The position numbers and the translations under genes were made by a program. Shown here piece by piece: positions 18,402 to 27,700 of a stretch of DNA of 64,000 nucleotides (its first letter is position 1; every line of letters begins with the position of its first letter). This DNA comes from JAJCYL01 sp040222875 (GTDB lineage: Bacteria > Bacteroidota > Bacteroidia > Cytophagales > Cyclobacteriaceae), in assembly GCA_040222875.1 (NCBI GenBank), contig JAVKCG010000008.1, positions 434,001 through 498,000 of the forward strand. Direction: 5' to 3'. The notes beneath the pieces were generated by a model. It was not told the DNA's origin. It did no database searches and was given only the letters and a program-made list of their open reading frames with translations.

Positions 18402-19082
18402 CTAAAAACTTTTCTTGCAAACAGTATTATATAATTCAATTTCAAGCCTACATCTTTCAAAAAGTATTAATCGTATTTCCTCATCAATATCATCGGCGCA
18501 ATATTGTCCAAAGTTGATATTATGTGATTGGATAACATCAGGGGATTTCTTATTAACTAAAGAGGATAATCGAGTGATGCTGCTATCCATTAATTCTGTT
18601 ATCCCAATAAAATCGAAGTCATTTTCAATGTTTACCAATGCGGTTGCAACTGTATCTTGATTCAAATTTTCTTTAACGCATGAAATGTTCACCAATTGTT
18701 TATTTAACAATTTATCGGATGCCTTTTCCACAAATGCTAATATTGTCGGATACTTTTTGAAGTACTTATCATGTTTGTGATGCCGTGGGTCATTTCTAAT
18801 GTGATAATAATTAGAGATATTCCTGTCTACAGGATGTCGTAAAAAAGAAAAGAAAAACGAATCTTTATAAACTTGCTTCAAGTCATATATGCCATGACCA
18901 GCAAAAACTCGATACCAATATTTATTCAAAAATTCTTGAGATCTAAAATTTTTTAACTCAGGCTTTTCAATTCTTAACACTCTATTTTGAAACTGACCTT
19001 TTAGGATTGATATAACCGTAGTTCCCCCAGTTTTGGGTAGGTGAAGGAAAATTATTTTCTTACCAAGAACAGTGCTATTCAT
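18402..19082 (-). CDS. Sulfotransferase family protein
   Basis: 226 residues resembling the Golgi-type carbohydrate sulfotransferases (sulfotransfer_2). The 5'-phosphosulfate loop is FLHLPKTGGTT (12-22) and the 3'-phosphate site is FLRHPVDRNISNYY. These bind the donor PAPS. Beyond the two donor sites the sequence is divergent. It sits between glycosyltransferase genes, so a sulfated or otherwise decorated surface glycan is likely, as is common in marine bacteria. Its ATG is 7 bases from the ATG of the divergent GT2 gene, leaving no room for ordinary separate promoters. Confidence 0.85.
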   Translation of the reverse strand: MNSTVLGKKIIFLHLPKTGGTTVISILKGQFQNRVLRIEKPELKNFRSQEFLNKYWYRVFAGHGIYDLKQVYKDSFFFSFLRHPVDRNISNYYHIRNDPRHHKHDKYFKKYPTILAFVEKASDKLLNKQLVNISCVKENLNQDTVATALVNIENDFDFIGITELMDSSITRLSSLVNKKSPDVIQSHNINFGQYCADDIDEEIRLILFERCRLEIELYNTVCKKSF

Positions 19083-19088
19083 CGCTAT

Positions 19089-20069
19089 ATGAAAGTTGAC
19101 AAAGATAATATCTGTGTATTAATCACAACCTACGGGGACAGATTTGAATTTCTTGCGAATGTAATTTCCTTGTTAATGGAGCAAGAGTTGCAGCATTTTC
19201 TAATTGTTAGCAATGACACACTGCATCTGTCAGAAAAACTTAAGGATCATTTTCCTAACCTCACTTTAAGACTTATTAACAGCCCTACAAACAAGGGCTC
19301 CGCGTACATTATAAAGACAGGTTTGGATTACATCAGAAATTCTGATTTCAGATTTATTTGGATTCTTGATGACGATAATAAGCCGTCAAAGACCTGTTTG
19401 GAACATTTAATTTCAACCTGGAACGATGGCTTTAAAAAGAATCAAAATAAACAGATGGTGGCCTCTTTTAGAAGCCAGATGTTCTACAAATACAAGTATC
19501 TCGTGTTTACTCCTGAAGGGCACCTCACACTCTTACCTTATCCCAGATCGTTCCTGGGCTTTCATTGGAAAATCCCATTCCTTATCCTGACCAAGAAATT
19601 CAGATTAATCAAACCGAGTTATTTGGAGAATGAGACTCAAGTTGTAAAGTGCAATGCCGCAGTTTATGGAGGGTTATTTTTTTCTGTTGATACCCTGAAA
19701 TACATTAAAGAGCCAGACACCCGTTACTTTTTATATTATGACGATATAGATTTTACTTCTAGAATAATTAAATCAGGCGGTGAAATTTTACTAGCTACTC
19801 AGGCAAAAATTGAAGATATTGACGATTCTTCCACTGCTCAAAAAATTAGTTTGTACAACCATCCCCTTTTTAATATTAAGAGCAGTTTTAAGGCCTACCA
19901 CCTTGTTAGAAGTTTTATGATTTACAGTGATAAATTGGGGTTTAGCCATACGATGAGTTATCGCTTTAATGGGGTTGCCTTTTTATTTATCCTGTTTGTT
20001 GTTTCAATAGTTAGGCTGCAAATGCCACGTTTTCTTTTGATTCTTAAAACAGTCATCAAAGGTGTTTGA
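19089..20069 (+). CDS. GT2-family glycosyltransferase (tandem copy 1)
   Basis: About 326 residues from the ATG at 19089; an earlier start at 19041 would overlap the divergent sulfotransferase and adds no domain. The sequence begins ICVLITTYGDR, has an expanded DXD motif ILDDDNKPS, a NAAVYGGLFF segment and the acceptor motif YYDDIDFTSRI. One hydrophobic segment near the C-terminus suggests membrane association. It is clearly paralogous to the next gene, which it overlaps by 8 bases. Confidence 0.88.
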   Translation: MKVDKDNICVLITTYGDRFEFLANVISLLMEQELQHFLIVSNDTLHLSEKLKDHFPNLTLRLINSPTNKGSAYIIKTGLDYIRNSDFRFIWILDDDNKPSKTCLEHLISTWNDGFKKNQNKQMVASFRSQMFYKYKYLVFTPEGHLTLLPYPRSFLGFHWKIPFLILTKKFRLIKPSYLENETQVVKCNAAVYGGLFFSVDTLKYIKEPDTRYFLYYDDIDFTSRIIKSGGEILLATQAKIEDIDDSSTAQKISLYNHPLFNIKSSFKAYHLVRSFMIYSDKLGFSHTMSYRFNGVAFLFILFVVSIVRLQMPRFLLILKTVIKGV

Positions 20070-21060
20070 CTATAATGTAGCTGCGGTTATTGTTACCTAT
20101 GGAGACAGAGAGCATTTTATTCAAAAAACTGTGCCTGCCATATTTAAGACGGGAGTTGAGTTCATTGTCAATGTTGATAATAATCCTAAAAGAGAAGTAA
20201 ACCTCCAGGTTGGAGAGGGCTTTTCAATTGCCTTTAAAAACAGAATAAAAATCATTAGGAGTGAAAGTAATTGTGGCTCATCTGGAGGATTTTTCCAGGG
20301 TATTCAGAGGGCACTTCAGTTGAATGCAAAATACCTATGGCTTTTGGATGACGATAATTTACCCGAATTTGATTCTTTAAGGATTTTATTACAGAATTAT
20401 GCAAGAGCAGAGAAAAATAAATTAAACCCAATTTTGGTCTCATATAGGCCAGATATTTTTTTCAATAAGCATATGGTAATCAAAAAAGATGGAATTCAGC
20501 TTGGTCCTACCCCTGGAAGTTTTATGGCTTTCCACTTTGAGAGTTTGCCTTCGATTTTGGTCAAAAGAATTTTAAGAAATGATATGTACCCCTCATTTAA
20601 TAAATCCTTGGTAAAGATGAATGCAGCTTATTATGGAGGTTTACTAATTCCCACGGCCTCGCTTGAATCAGGAATACTCCCTCAAAAAGAATATTTCACC
20701 TATATGGATGACATTCATTTTTCAAAACACCTGATTGAGGCGGGCTTTAATATATATATGTGCCCCAAAAGTGTGGTCAACGATTTACAAAAATCAATCG
20801 ATGAAAAATTGAAAAATAGTTTCCTATATCATCCTATAATCGATTTCTCACCTGCTTTCAAAGCGTTTTTCTTTGCAAAAAATATGGTGACTTATGGACA
20901 GGAAATTGGAGCTGATAAACCATGGACTTATCAGCTTAATAAAAGTCTTTTCGGGATAATTTTCTTCTGCATGTGTGTTTTAAGGCGAAAATGGCATAGG
21001 TATAAAATCTATAAATCGGCACTGAGATACGAAGCAAGACCGCTTATTAAAATTGATTAA
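20062..21060 (+). CDS. GT2-family glycosyltransferase (tandem copy 2)
   Basis: 332 residues, GTG start within the end of the previous gene. It shares with that gene the pattern IVTYGDR, LLDDDNLPE, NAAYYGGLL, YMDDIHFSKHL and HPIIDFSPAFKAF in the same order and spacing, so the two arose by duplication and have since diverged widely. The general fold resembles galactofuranosyl- or rhamnosyl-type GT2 enzymes, but the sugar cannot be assigned. A hydrophobic helix lies near the C-terminus. Confidence 0.88.
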   Translation: MFDYNVAAVIVTYGDREHFIQKTVPAIFKTGVEFIVNVDNNPKREVNLQVGEGFSIAFKNRIKIIRSESNCGSSGGFFQGIQRALQLNAKYLWLLDDDNLPEFDSLRILLQNYARAEKNKLNPILVSYRPDIFFNKHMVIKKDGIQLGPTPGSFMAFHFESLPSILVKRILRNDMYPSFNKSLVKMNAAYYGGLLIPTASLESGILPQKEYFTYMDDIHFSKHLIEAGFNIYMCPKSVVNDLQKSIDEKLKNSFLYHPIIDFSPAFKAFFFAKNMVTYGQEIGADKPWTYQLNKSLFGIIFFCMCVLRRKWHRYKIYKSALRYEARPLIKID

Positions 21061-21100
21061 CGACCGTAAAATGGTTGAATTTAAGCGGATTGGCACTAAC

Positions 21101-21135
21101 AAAATCCACCCCAATCCCCTCCTGGGAGGGGAATT
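21101..21135. repeat. GC-rich REP-like intergenic repeat, copy 1
   Basis: AAAATCCACCCC followed by a CCCCTCC/GGAGGGG stem. A similar arrangement recurs at 34771-34809. It lies between convergent genes and may also act as a terminator. Confidence 0.6.
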
Positions 21136-21151
21136 AGGGTACACTAATATT

Positions 21152-21817
21152 TTAATTCAGTTTAAACTGAATTGGCAAAATCATTCTGACCTTAACAGGC
21201 TTTCCTCGCTGTTTCCCTGGGTTCCATTTTGGAGCCAACCCAAGTACCCTTTCGGCTTCTTCATCGCAGCCACCACCGATGCCTTTTACAGTCTTGATTT
21301 CAGTCAAACTACCGTCAATATCGACCACAAACTGCACAAATACTTTTCCATCAATTCCAATTTTTCTTGCCTGGTTTGGGTACTTCAAATGCTTGCTGAT
21401 GAACTTGTAAAAGGCCTTCATGCCTCCATTTGGATCTGGCATTTTTTCAGCAATAACTACTATCTCTGGAACAACCTCCACCGGCAAAGGTTCATCGAAT
21501 TCAATTTCTGGAATAATTTCATCTGGATCGAACTCAACCTCAATTAAAACCTCAGGTTCAATAACATCTTCTTCTGCCTCCGTTAGAATGACGGCCTTCG
21601 GTTTAGGTGGTTTCGGAGGTGGATTTTGAACTGTTGGAGGAATAAGTGTATGAGCATCCTCAAAAGAATAGTCATATTGGAAAATATCAATTTGATCGAC
21701 TTCTGTTCTCCACTCAAACGCCGTCACTACAAGGGCAAGGCTTATCACAAGCCCTAAATTCAGGAACATGCCTCTACGGCGTTCCAAATCAAGTTTTGGA
21801 TTTTTCTTCATTTCCAT
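21152..21817 (-). CDS. tonB: Energy transducer TonB
   Basis: About 221 residues from the ATG at 21817; the longer reading starts with TTG. There is one N-terminal membrane helix (about 17-33), a periplasmic proline/lysine stretch (PPKPPKPKAVI) and an acidic linker. A TonB C-terminal domain (about 140-221) follows, with YPNQARKIGIDGKVFVQFVV and the conserved GCDEEAERVL and KWNPGKQRGKPVKV. It couples the proton-motive force to outer-membrane receptors such as the one at 12316. The last codons lie in a 20-bp perfect palindrome (21154-21173). It follows the ECF sigma operon on the same strand after 68 bases. Confidence 0.93.
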   Translation of the reverse strand: MEMKKNPKLDLERRRGMFLNLGLVISLALVVTAFEWRTEVDQIDIFQYDYSFEDAHTLIPPTVQNPPPKPPKPKAVILTEAEEDVIEPEVLIEVEFDPDEIIPEIEFDEPLPVEVVPEIVVIAEKMPDPNGGMKAFYKFISKHLKYPNQARKIGIDGKVFVQFVVDIDGSLTEIKTVKGIGGGCDEEAERVLGLAPKWNPGKQRGKPVKVRMILPIQFKLN

Positions 21818-21884
21818 GATTACAGATTTTTTGGTTAACAATCAGTTTTCAAAATCATGGAATACAACCCGGGAGTATTCTCAC

Positions 21885-22160
21885 TTATCTTAAGTCGCCG
21901 GTGGGATAATTGATTGGATGCTCTACCAGCACCTCAGTTGACCTGTCCCAACGGTTTATTTCTTTCGCATCTAATCGCAAGCTGCTGTAAACAATCAGGC
22001 CGATCACCAAGAGCACCGCTAATAAAGCCAGCACATTTCTGACAAAAATTTTGGTGCGCTGTTGCTGATGTGTTTGCGTCACTTTGCTAAAATCTTTGTG
22101 TTGCTCTATGCGGGTGCGTCCCAGCGATTCCCGCCTAAACCTGATGTCATTTCTTCTCAT
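21885..22160 (-). CDS. Small single-pass membrane protein of sigma operon
   Basis: 91 residues: a basic cytoplasmic N-terminus (about 1-42), one strong membrane helix (FVRNVLALLAVLLVIGLIVYSSL) and a short extracytoplasmic tail. I recognise no family. Its start overlaps the stop of the upstream ECF sigma gene by 4 bases, the place where an anti-sigma factor is normally found. It lacks the cupin, zinc or FecR domains of known anti-sigma factors, so a role as a minimal membrane tether for the sigma factor is only a guess. Confidence 0.8.
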   Translation of the reverse strand: MRRNDIRFRRESLGRTRIEQHKDFSKVTQTHQQQRTKIFVRNVLALLAVLLVIGLIVYSSLRLDAKEINRWDRSTEVLVEHPINYPTGDLR

Positions 22161-22669
22161 TTTGGTGCGCTTTCATTAAACCTGATCTTCAACTTTTCAA
22201 GTAACCTGTAAACCCTCATTTTCACGGCACTTTCTTTTTTCTGAAGTACAAAGGCTATCTCCTGAAATTCCAACCCCTCGAAAAACCTTAACTCCAGTAT
22301 GTTCAGTTCTTCATCTTTCAATTGGCCCATCAACGCCTTCAATTGACTGAGCTTTATTTCATCCGCTTCATCTGAGTCGTCCTCCAAAACCTCTTTCACT
22401 GATTCTTCCTCCAGGCTTAATATCTGATGGCTATTTTTCTTGCGATAAAACTTATAAAGCTCATTTGTGGCGATTCGATAAAGCCATGCCGAAAACGGAA
22501 CCCCTCTGTCTTCATACTTTGGCAGACCATTCAAAGCCCGAACAAATGTTCTTGAAGCTAGGTCAGCGGTATCGGCTTCATTATCTGTCCTTCTAAAAAG
22601 AAACCTAAAGATTCTCTCGAAATAAGTATTGTAAATTTTTTCAAAATACAGTTTGTCTTTTTTGGCCAT
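22157..22669 (-). CDS. ECF-type RNA polymerase sigma factor
   Basis: About 170 residues from the ATG at 22669; an upstream TTG (22720) adds 17 residues and is less likely. Region 2 is seen in FEKIYNTYFERIFRFLFRRT and VPFSAWLYRIATNELYKFYR. Region 4 is seen in DEELNILELRFFEGLEFQEI with its helix-turn-helix (KKESAVKMRVYRLLEKLK). An acidic linker (EEESVKEVLEDDSDEADE) joins the two. It forms an operon with the small membrane protein and perhaps tonB downstream. Confidence 0.92.
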   Translation of the reverse strand: MAKKDKLYFEKIYNTYFERIFRFLFRRTDNEADTADLASRTFVRALNGLPKYEDRGVPFSAWLYRIATNELYKFYRKKNSHQILSLEEESVKEVLEDDSDEADEIKLSQLKALMGQLKDEELNILELRFFEGLEFQEIAFVLQKKESAVKMRVYRLLEKLKIRFNESAPK

Positions 22670-22827
22670 CAGTATCTCATCGCTGGTAACTTCGATTTGA
22701 TAATGATGGCTAATTCTCAAAGTACTGCTCTTTTTAAATAAATAAACCGGCGGCTTTGCCGGAAGTCACATTTTGAAGGCAACAAGATTTATTCCAAAAT
22801 GGAATATTGATTAGTTACAGGTATCAA

Positions 22828-24069
22828 TTACCTCACCATTTGATGTTTTTGGCCGGTAAGGGGTAAATAAATAAACCGGATCATATGAAAAGCGAAAGTA
22901 GCTGTTTGCCAAACTGCCATGGCGTAAAGGCCAAATACCGGTTGCCCTAAAATCAAGCCGATTAGCAGCACTACGAGGAATGGATTGCGTCTCGCTATGT
23001 AAACTCTTGCATGATAATCCAAAGGTGCAAAATCATGTAGTTGTGCCCCGAATAATTTCTTAAAGAGGCCGGTGATAATCTTATCAAGAGTAAAAAATCC
23101 TACCAGCGCCCAAGTTGCTTGTGTATTTAGATTGCTGAAATCAAGAAGGTTATCAGAAAAGAACCACCCAATGCCGAGATACCAAAGCCAGAGGTAAATA
23201 GTGTCGGAGGCGTTGTCAAGCCAATGGCCAGCTTCACTGGTTCGTAAAGTGAGCCTTGCCAGTTTGCCGTCTAACGTATCAAGAAAGCTCATGATAATGC
23301 CCATTGCCCAGGCAGTCCAGAACCAGCCCATAAAGAAAAGCGGAATCGCCCCAAACGAAAGCACCATGCTGATATAAGTAATTTGGTTTGGGGTGATATT
23401 AGTTGGCCCAAGCAAATGGCACATCCACCTGGTAGGCATTGGCCAGGCGTATTTTGTGATGAAGTCAGTGGCACCCTTATAAATTGAGGTAAATGCTTTC
23501 CTTTCAGCCTTTTTCAAAGTTTCTTTTGAATCAACCTTGTAGATGAATGGCTCCATGCGACGGCGCATTTTCAGGATGTAGGAGTCCATTCTCGAGGTTT
23601 GAATTACCTCGGAGTCTGCTAAAAACTCATTCAATGAAGATTTCGAACTAACTATTTTATCTGCAGGAACGCTGAAAGCAAATGGACCTGTATCTCCAGA
23701 TACTATTCGACAAAAATTACCATTTACGGCATTTTGCTTAAGAGTAGTTAGTATTCGATCGTCTACAATGGTATTACCCTGAAGTACAATAAAAGAACCA
23801 TCCTTCTGGTTCTTAACGCTTTCAAGGGTCTCTAATTCACTGACCAGTAATGGCTTGGTTTCAACCTCAATTGAGTGCCACGTTTTGAAGTCTGCCCTCA
23901 ATTGATCTTGGAACTGCATACGATCTGGCATCACCACGATAGCTTTTGCAATGCCAATTGAAGAAAGCTGCCTCAGCAATTTTTCAGTTAAAGTCATGCC
24001 CCAAAGCTTATGGAGTGAAAAGCCATATTGAGCAAAAATTATAGCAGTGATATTAGATTGTTGATCCAT
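22828..24069 (-). CDS. CDP-alcohol phosphatidyltransferase with N-terminal nucleotidyltransferase-like domain
   Basis: 413 residues. The C-terminal half is a membrane CDP-alcohol phosphotransferase with an intact signature: DTLDGKLAR, eight residues, then GHWLDNASD (D-x2-DG-x2-AR-x8-G-x3-D-x3-D). It is surrounded by several membrane helices. The N-terminal 190 residues look like the sugar-phosphate nucleotidyltransferase fold (IIFAQYG, LTEKLLRQL, IVVMPDRM), but the usual glycine-rich GxGTRL loop is not evident. The layout recalls bifunctional inositol-phosphate cytidylyltransferase/DIPP synthase, so a phospho-sugar headgroup lipid or solute could be made. The loss of the loop leaves the first activity in doubt. 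Confidence 0.85.
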   Translation of the reverse strand: MDQQSNITAIIFAQYGFSLHKLWGMTLTEKLLRQLSSIGIAKAIVVMPDRMQFQDQLRADFKTWHSIEVETKPLLVSELETLESVKNQKDGSFIVLQGNTIVDDRILTTLKQNAVNGNFCRIVSGDTGPFAFSVPADKIVSSKSSLNEFLADSEVIQTSRMDSYILKMRRRMEPFIYKVDSKETLKKAERKAFTSIYKGATDFITKYAWPMPTRWMCHLLGPTNITPNQITYISMVLSFGAIPLFFMGWFWTAWAMGIIMSFLDTLDGKLARLTLRTSEAGHWLDNASDTIYLWLWYLGIGWFFSDNLLDFSNLNTQATWALVGFFTLDKIITGLFKKLFGAQLHDFAPLDYHARVYIARRNPFLVVLLIGLILGQPVFGLYAMAVWQTATFAFHMIRFIYLPLTGQKHQMVR

Positions 24070-24135
24070 TCGGCTGGCAAATTTAGGCCTTCATGAGAGA
24101 ACGATTAATGCAGTAGATTTATATCTTCAAATCTT

Positions 24136-24780
24136 ATGAAACAGGTAGTCATAATATTATTAGTTGGATTAAGTTCTTGCGGCTATTCAGAATATCAAAA
24201 GCAATTTCAAGACATGAATGAGAAATTTGTTGACATGCAGGATCAATTCAAAACTCTAGGGGAGGAATTCAAAAAAGAAAAGGATTCTTTAAGATCTGTC
24301 ATCAGGCATCTTGAGCAATACCAACCAGTTACCTTCAAAGAGTATTATCAAAGACTACAACCCTTACCAGTTCCCGTAGCCCTAAGTGACTCTGCAAAAG
24401 TTGATAGTATTTTCTTCGACTTACCGCCTTATTTATTCAGTCATCTCTACGAAGACCTGTGCCGAAGAAAAGCATGGTATTCAGTTCCATTAGATGACAA
24501 TTTCCCTATTATCATCGTCACGGATAATGGTTTAGAAGATAGCGAGGGCGCTGTAATGTACTCTTTTGATTCAACGGGTTATAAGGTTGATTCCTTACTG
24601 GTTGCTTACACCTACGATGGCGAACGCAGTCGCTTCTCCATAAACGATGAAGAAGATATCCGTGTGGCCCATATCCAGGATGGGGAGGCTACAATTTTAA
24701 GTTATCAGTTTCTTGATGGCGAGTTTATCGACATGGGCAGGAATGAGGCTATGAAAGAAGAAGACTTGCCAGAATTCTAG
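24136..24780 (+). CDS. Uncharacterised lipoprotein with coiled coil
   Basis: 214 residues. A lipobox (LVGLSSC, Cys16) ends a short signal peptide. Next is a heptad-rich coiled coil (about 20-60) and a globular acidic C-terminal part of unknown family. Bacteroidota lipoproteins of this form usually reside in the outer membrane or on the cell surface. The gene is flanked by a divergent lipid enzyme and a convergent amidohydrolase, neither of which clarifies its role. Confidence 0.8.
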   Translation: MKQVVIILLVGLSSCGYSEYQKQFQDMNEKFVDMQDQFKTLGEEFKKEKDSLRSVIRHLEQYQPVTFKEYYQRLQPLPVPVALSDSAKVDSIFFDLPPYLFSHLYEDLCRRKAWYSVPLDDNFPIIIVTDNGLEDSEGAVMYSFDSTGYKVDSLLVAYTYDGERSRFSINDEEDIRVAHIQDGEATILSYQFLDGEFIDMGRNEAMKEEDLPEF

Positions 24781-24791
24781 CGCCGTTAATC

Positions 24792-27700
24792 TTAATTCTC
24801 ATCTTTCACTCCTGGTAGGTTGTCCCCTGGCTCACCGCCCTGCCACCACAGTTCTGTAGGGCTTTTCTCATCAGGATATATTTCAGATAAATCGCCAGCA
24901 TTATAAAGCCGACCATTGATCATCACCATTTCCACAGTATTGCTATTACGGATATTATCCAGTGGGTTCTTTTCTAAAATCACCAGGTCAGCCAACTTTC
25001 CAGATTCTATAGAACCTAAATCACCGTCTAAACCGATAGCTTCAGCACCAAGTATGGTGGCTACTTTTAGTGCATCATGTTCAGGCATCCCACCAGATTG
25101 AGTGGCCCAAAGCTCCCAATGAAAGCCTAAACCCTGCAACTGACCGTGGCTGCCAACCCCTGCAAGTCCGCCAGCATCTACTAAGTCTTTGACAAACGAG
25201 GCATGTTCCTTGAAAACATGCTCCTCTTCCATAAACCAGCCTGATCCCCGATTGCCCCTTCGTCGGGATTTTTCATCAATATCCTCATGTGGGGAGAAAT
25301 ATCTTAGTTTTTGATCATCATGAACGGTTTCCGTTGCGTAAAAATAATTTTCGGCCCATGGCCCCCCATATGAAACGAGAAGGGTTGGCGTATAAGCCAT
25401 TTTTGCTTTGGCGGTCAGCTCAATTACATCTTTATAGATTGGAAAGATCGGATAAGTATGTTCATGCCCGGGATACCCATCAAGAAGTTGGGTCAGGTTC
25501 AACTTCATATTTAATGAACCCTCAGTGGTAGGCATGAGCTCCTGTTCTTTTGCAGCCATCAATATCCACTGGCGTTGTTCCCTGTTGCCCGCCACATACA
25601 TTTTGATCGTTTTGGTATCATAGTGTATAGAATACCGCCTCATTACGTCCCGGGCGTGATCTAAATCCTGGATTTGCTCATTATAAAATACACCTGGGCC
25701 TGTTGAGTAAATTCGAGGGCCAATTAATTCCCCAGTTCTCACCAAATCCTCATAGGTCAGAACATCAGTGGTGCTGGTTTGTGGATCACGGGTGGTGGTG
25801 ATACCATAGGCAAGATTGGCCATATACGACCAGATTTCCCGTTTGTGGATTTCCCGGTTTGGCCGCAAATGTGCATGTGTATCGACAAAACCAGGAATGA
25901 CAGTTTTCCCTGATAAATCAAATGATTGGATACCCTCTGGAGCTTCCAGTGATCCTGCCCTGCCAACAGCAACAATCCTGTTATTTTTAATATGGATGTC
26001 TCCACTTTCGATAATTTCATCTCCATTCATCGTGATAATCCTTGCCCCGCTTAGCAACACATCACCATTGGGAATGGCCCTGGTTGCTTCTATCGAAACC
26101 ATCAAGGAGTCAGGGGAATATTTTGGTTTAGGAGTTGATACATCCGATGAATCCAAGGCTGATTCTTCAAGTAGGTCAGCGCTTATTTCAACATCTTTTG
26201 CCGCAGATAGCGAGTATGTAAAAAATGATTTTCCAATTGACCAATTGATGGAATTGCCATCTGCGCTCCATGTTGGGAACTGGCCCCCAATGTCAGTGAG
26301 CCTTCTTGCCGGGAAAGCGGCCTTTTCTGGTTTTGCAACTGAGATCGAAGGTGTTTCTCCCCCTACAACAGGCATGGTAATCCAGTAAACATCATTGTAC
26401 ACAAGGGCCATCGCTTCTTTACCATTTGGCGAGGTTTTAATCAATGAGGCTTTAATTGGATTTTTTGATCCAGGGGCCTTAACGCCTTCTACTTCAAGAT
26501 GAAATTTCTCATCGGTGCCATCCCATTTGATTGAAGACAGTCCTTTTTCATAATTGTGGAGATAGATCCGGTCATTTTCTGGCCCAAAATGCGGATTGCC
26601 TCGTCCATTTGAATTCGTTATTAAATTAGAGTTGCTACCTTCTGCGGAAAACCAAACTATTTGACTGTTAGCTCCAAATGATCCGGGGCCATCGATATTT
26701 TTATAAGCCTGTGCCGAACCTTTTTCACAAACGATTCTGTCGCCACCTTTAGACCATACTGGGTTTTTGTAAATACCTAATTGGTTATTGATCTTGATCA
26801 GATTTCTCCGCCTGCTGTTGATAGGAATTTTGTAAATATTCCCGCCATCATTTGTCCAGGTAACATAAGCTAACTGGCTTCCATCAGGAGACCAGGCTGG
26901 TTGGGCCTCAACTTCGTTTGATGAAGTAAGGCGAACAGGTGATCCTTCAGGAAAATCCATGAGATAAAGTTTGTCCAATGCTGTAAAAGCCAGCTTAGAA
27001 CCATCGGGAGAAAGAACGGGGTCTCTTATTTGCTTGACTATAAAAGTAGGGTCATCACTGATGGGATAGGAAAAATCAACGGCTGGTCCGAGATCAATTT
27101 CCTCATCGATCTCAAATGGAATATTTGTAGCGTTTCCTGAATCAATGGAGATTGTCCAAATTTTTCCGTCATAACTCAAAACCAGGTTTTTTGAGTCAGG
27201 GGTGAAGCTCATTCCAGGAAGTGTACCCCTGGATGCCCTGGACTCCTGGTCATCATGCTGAACAGGATAGGCCAGCCATTTTTCATCCCCCGTACCTAAA
27301 TTTTTAAGTACTAACCCGGTGTGCTCATCATGGCGGGTACCATAAACCAGCCATTTACCATCTGGTGAAGGTGTTGGGGCAATTCCTGAACCGTATCTAT
27401 TTGTCTGGGTTTCTCTTTCCCCGGTTTCCCGATCATAAACTGTTAGTTGATATTGGGGAAAAACAGCGTTGTATTGCCAGTCCCTATTGCGCTCTGAAAA
27501 CCAAATGTAGCGTCCATTATTACCAAAAGCAGCTTCGATCAGTTTGAGATCATCAGGTTCACTTACCAAGGCCGCACCACTTCCACCATCTTTATGAAAC
27601 AACCATGGTTTATGCACTTTGCCTCTCACATTAGCCCTTGAAGCCACTATGTATTCACCGTCTGGAGTCCATTCCGGGTCTTGATAACGGTAATCTTTCC

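Noticed and set aside
21053..21547. 164-codon ORF opposite tonB
   Set aside because: It is the antisense reading of the well-supported TonB gene and of the REP-like repeat.
24078..24085. TAAATTTG (- strand) box before the CDP-alcohol gene
   Set aside because: No -33 TTTG at 19-21 bases, and it would leave the mRNA almost leaderless; not strong enough to mark.
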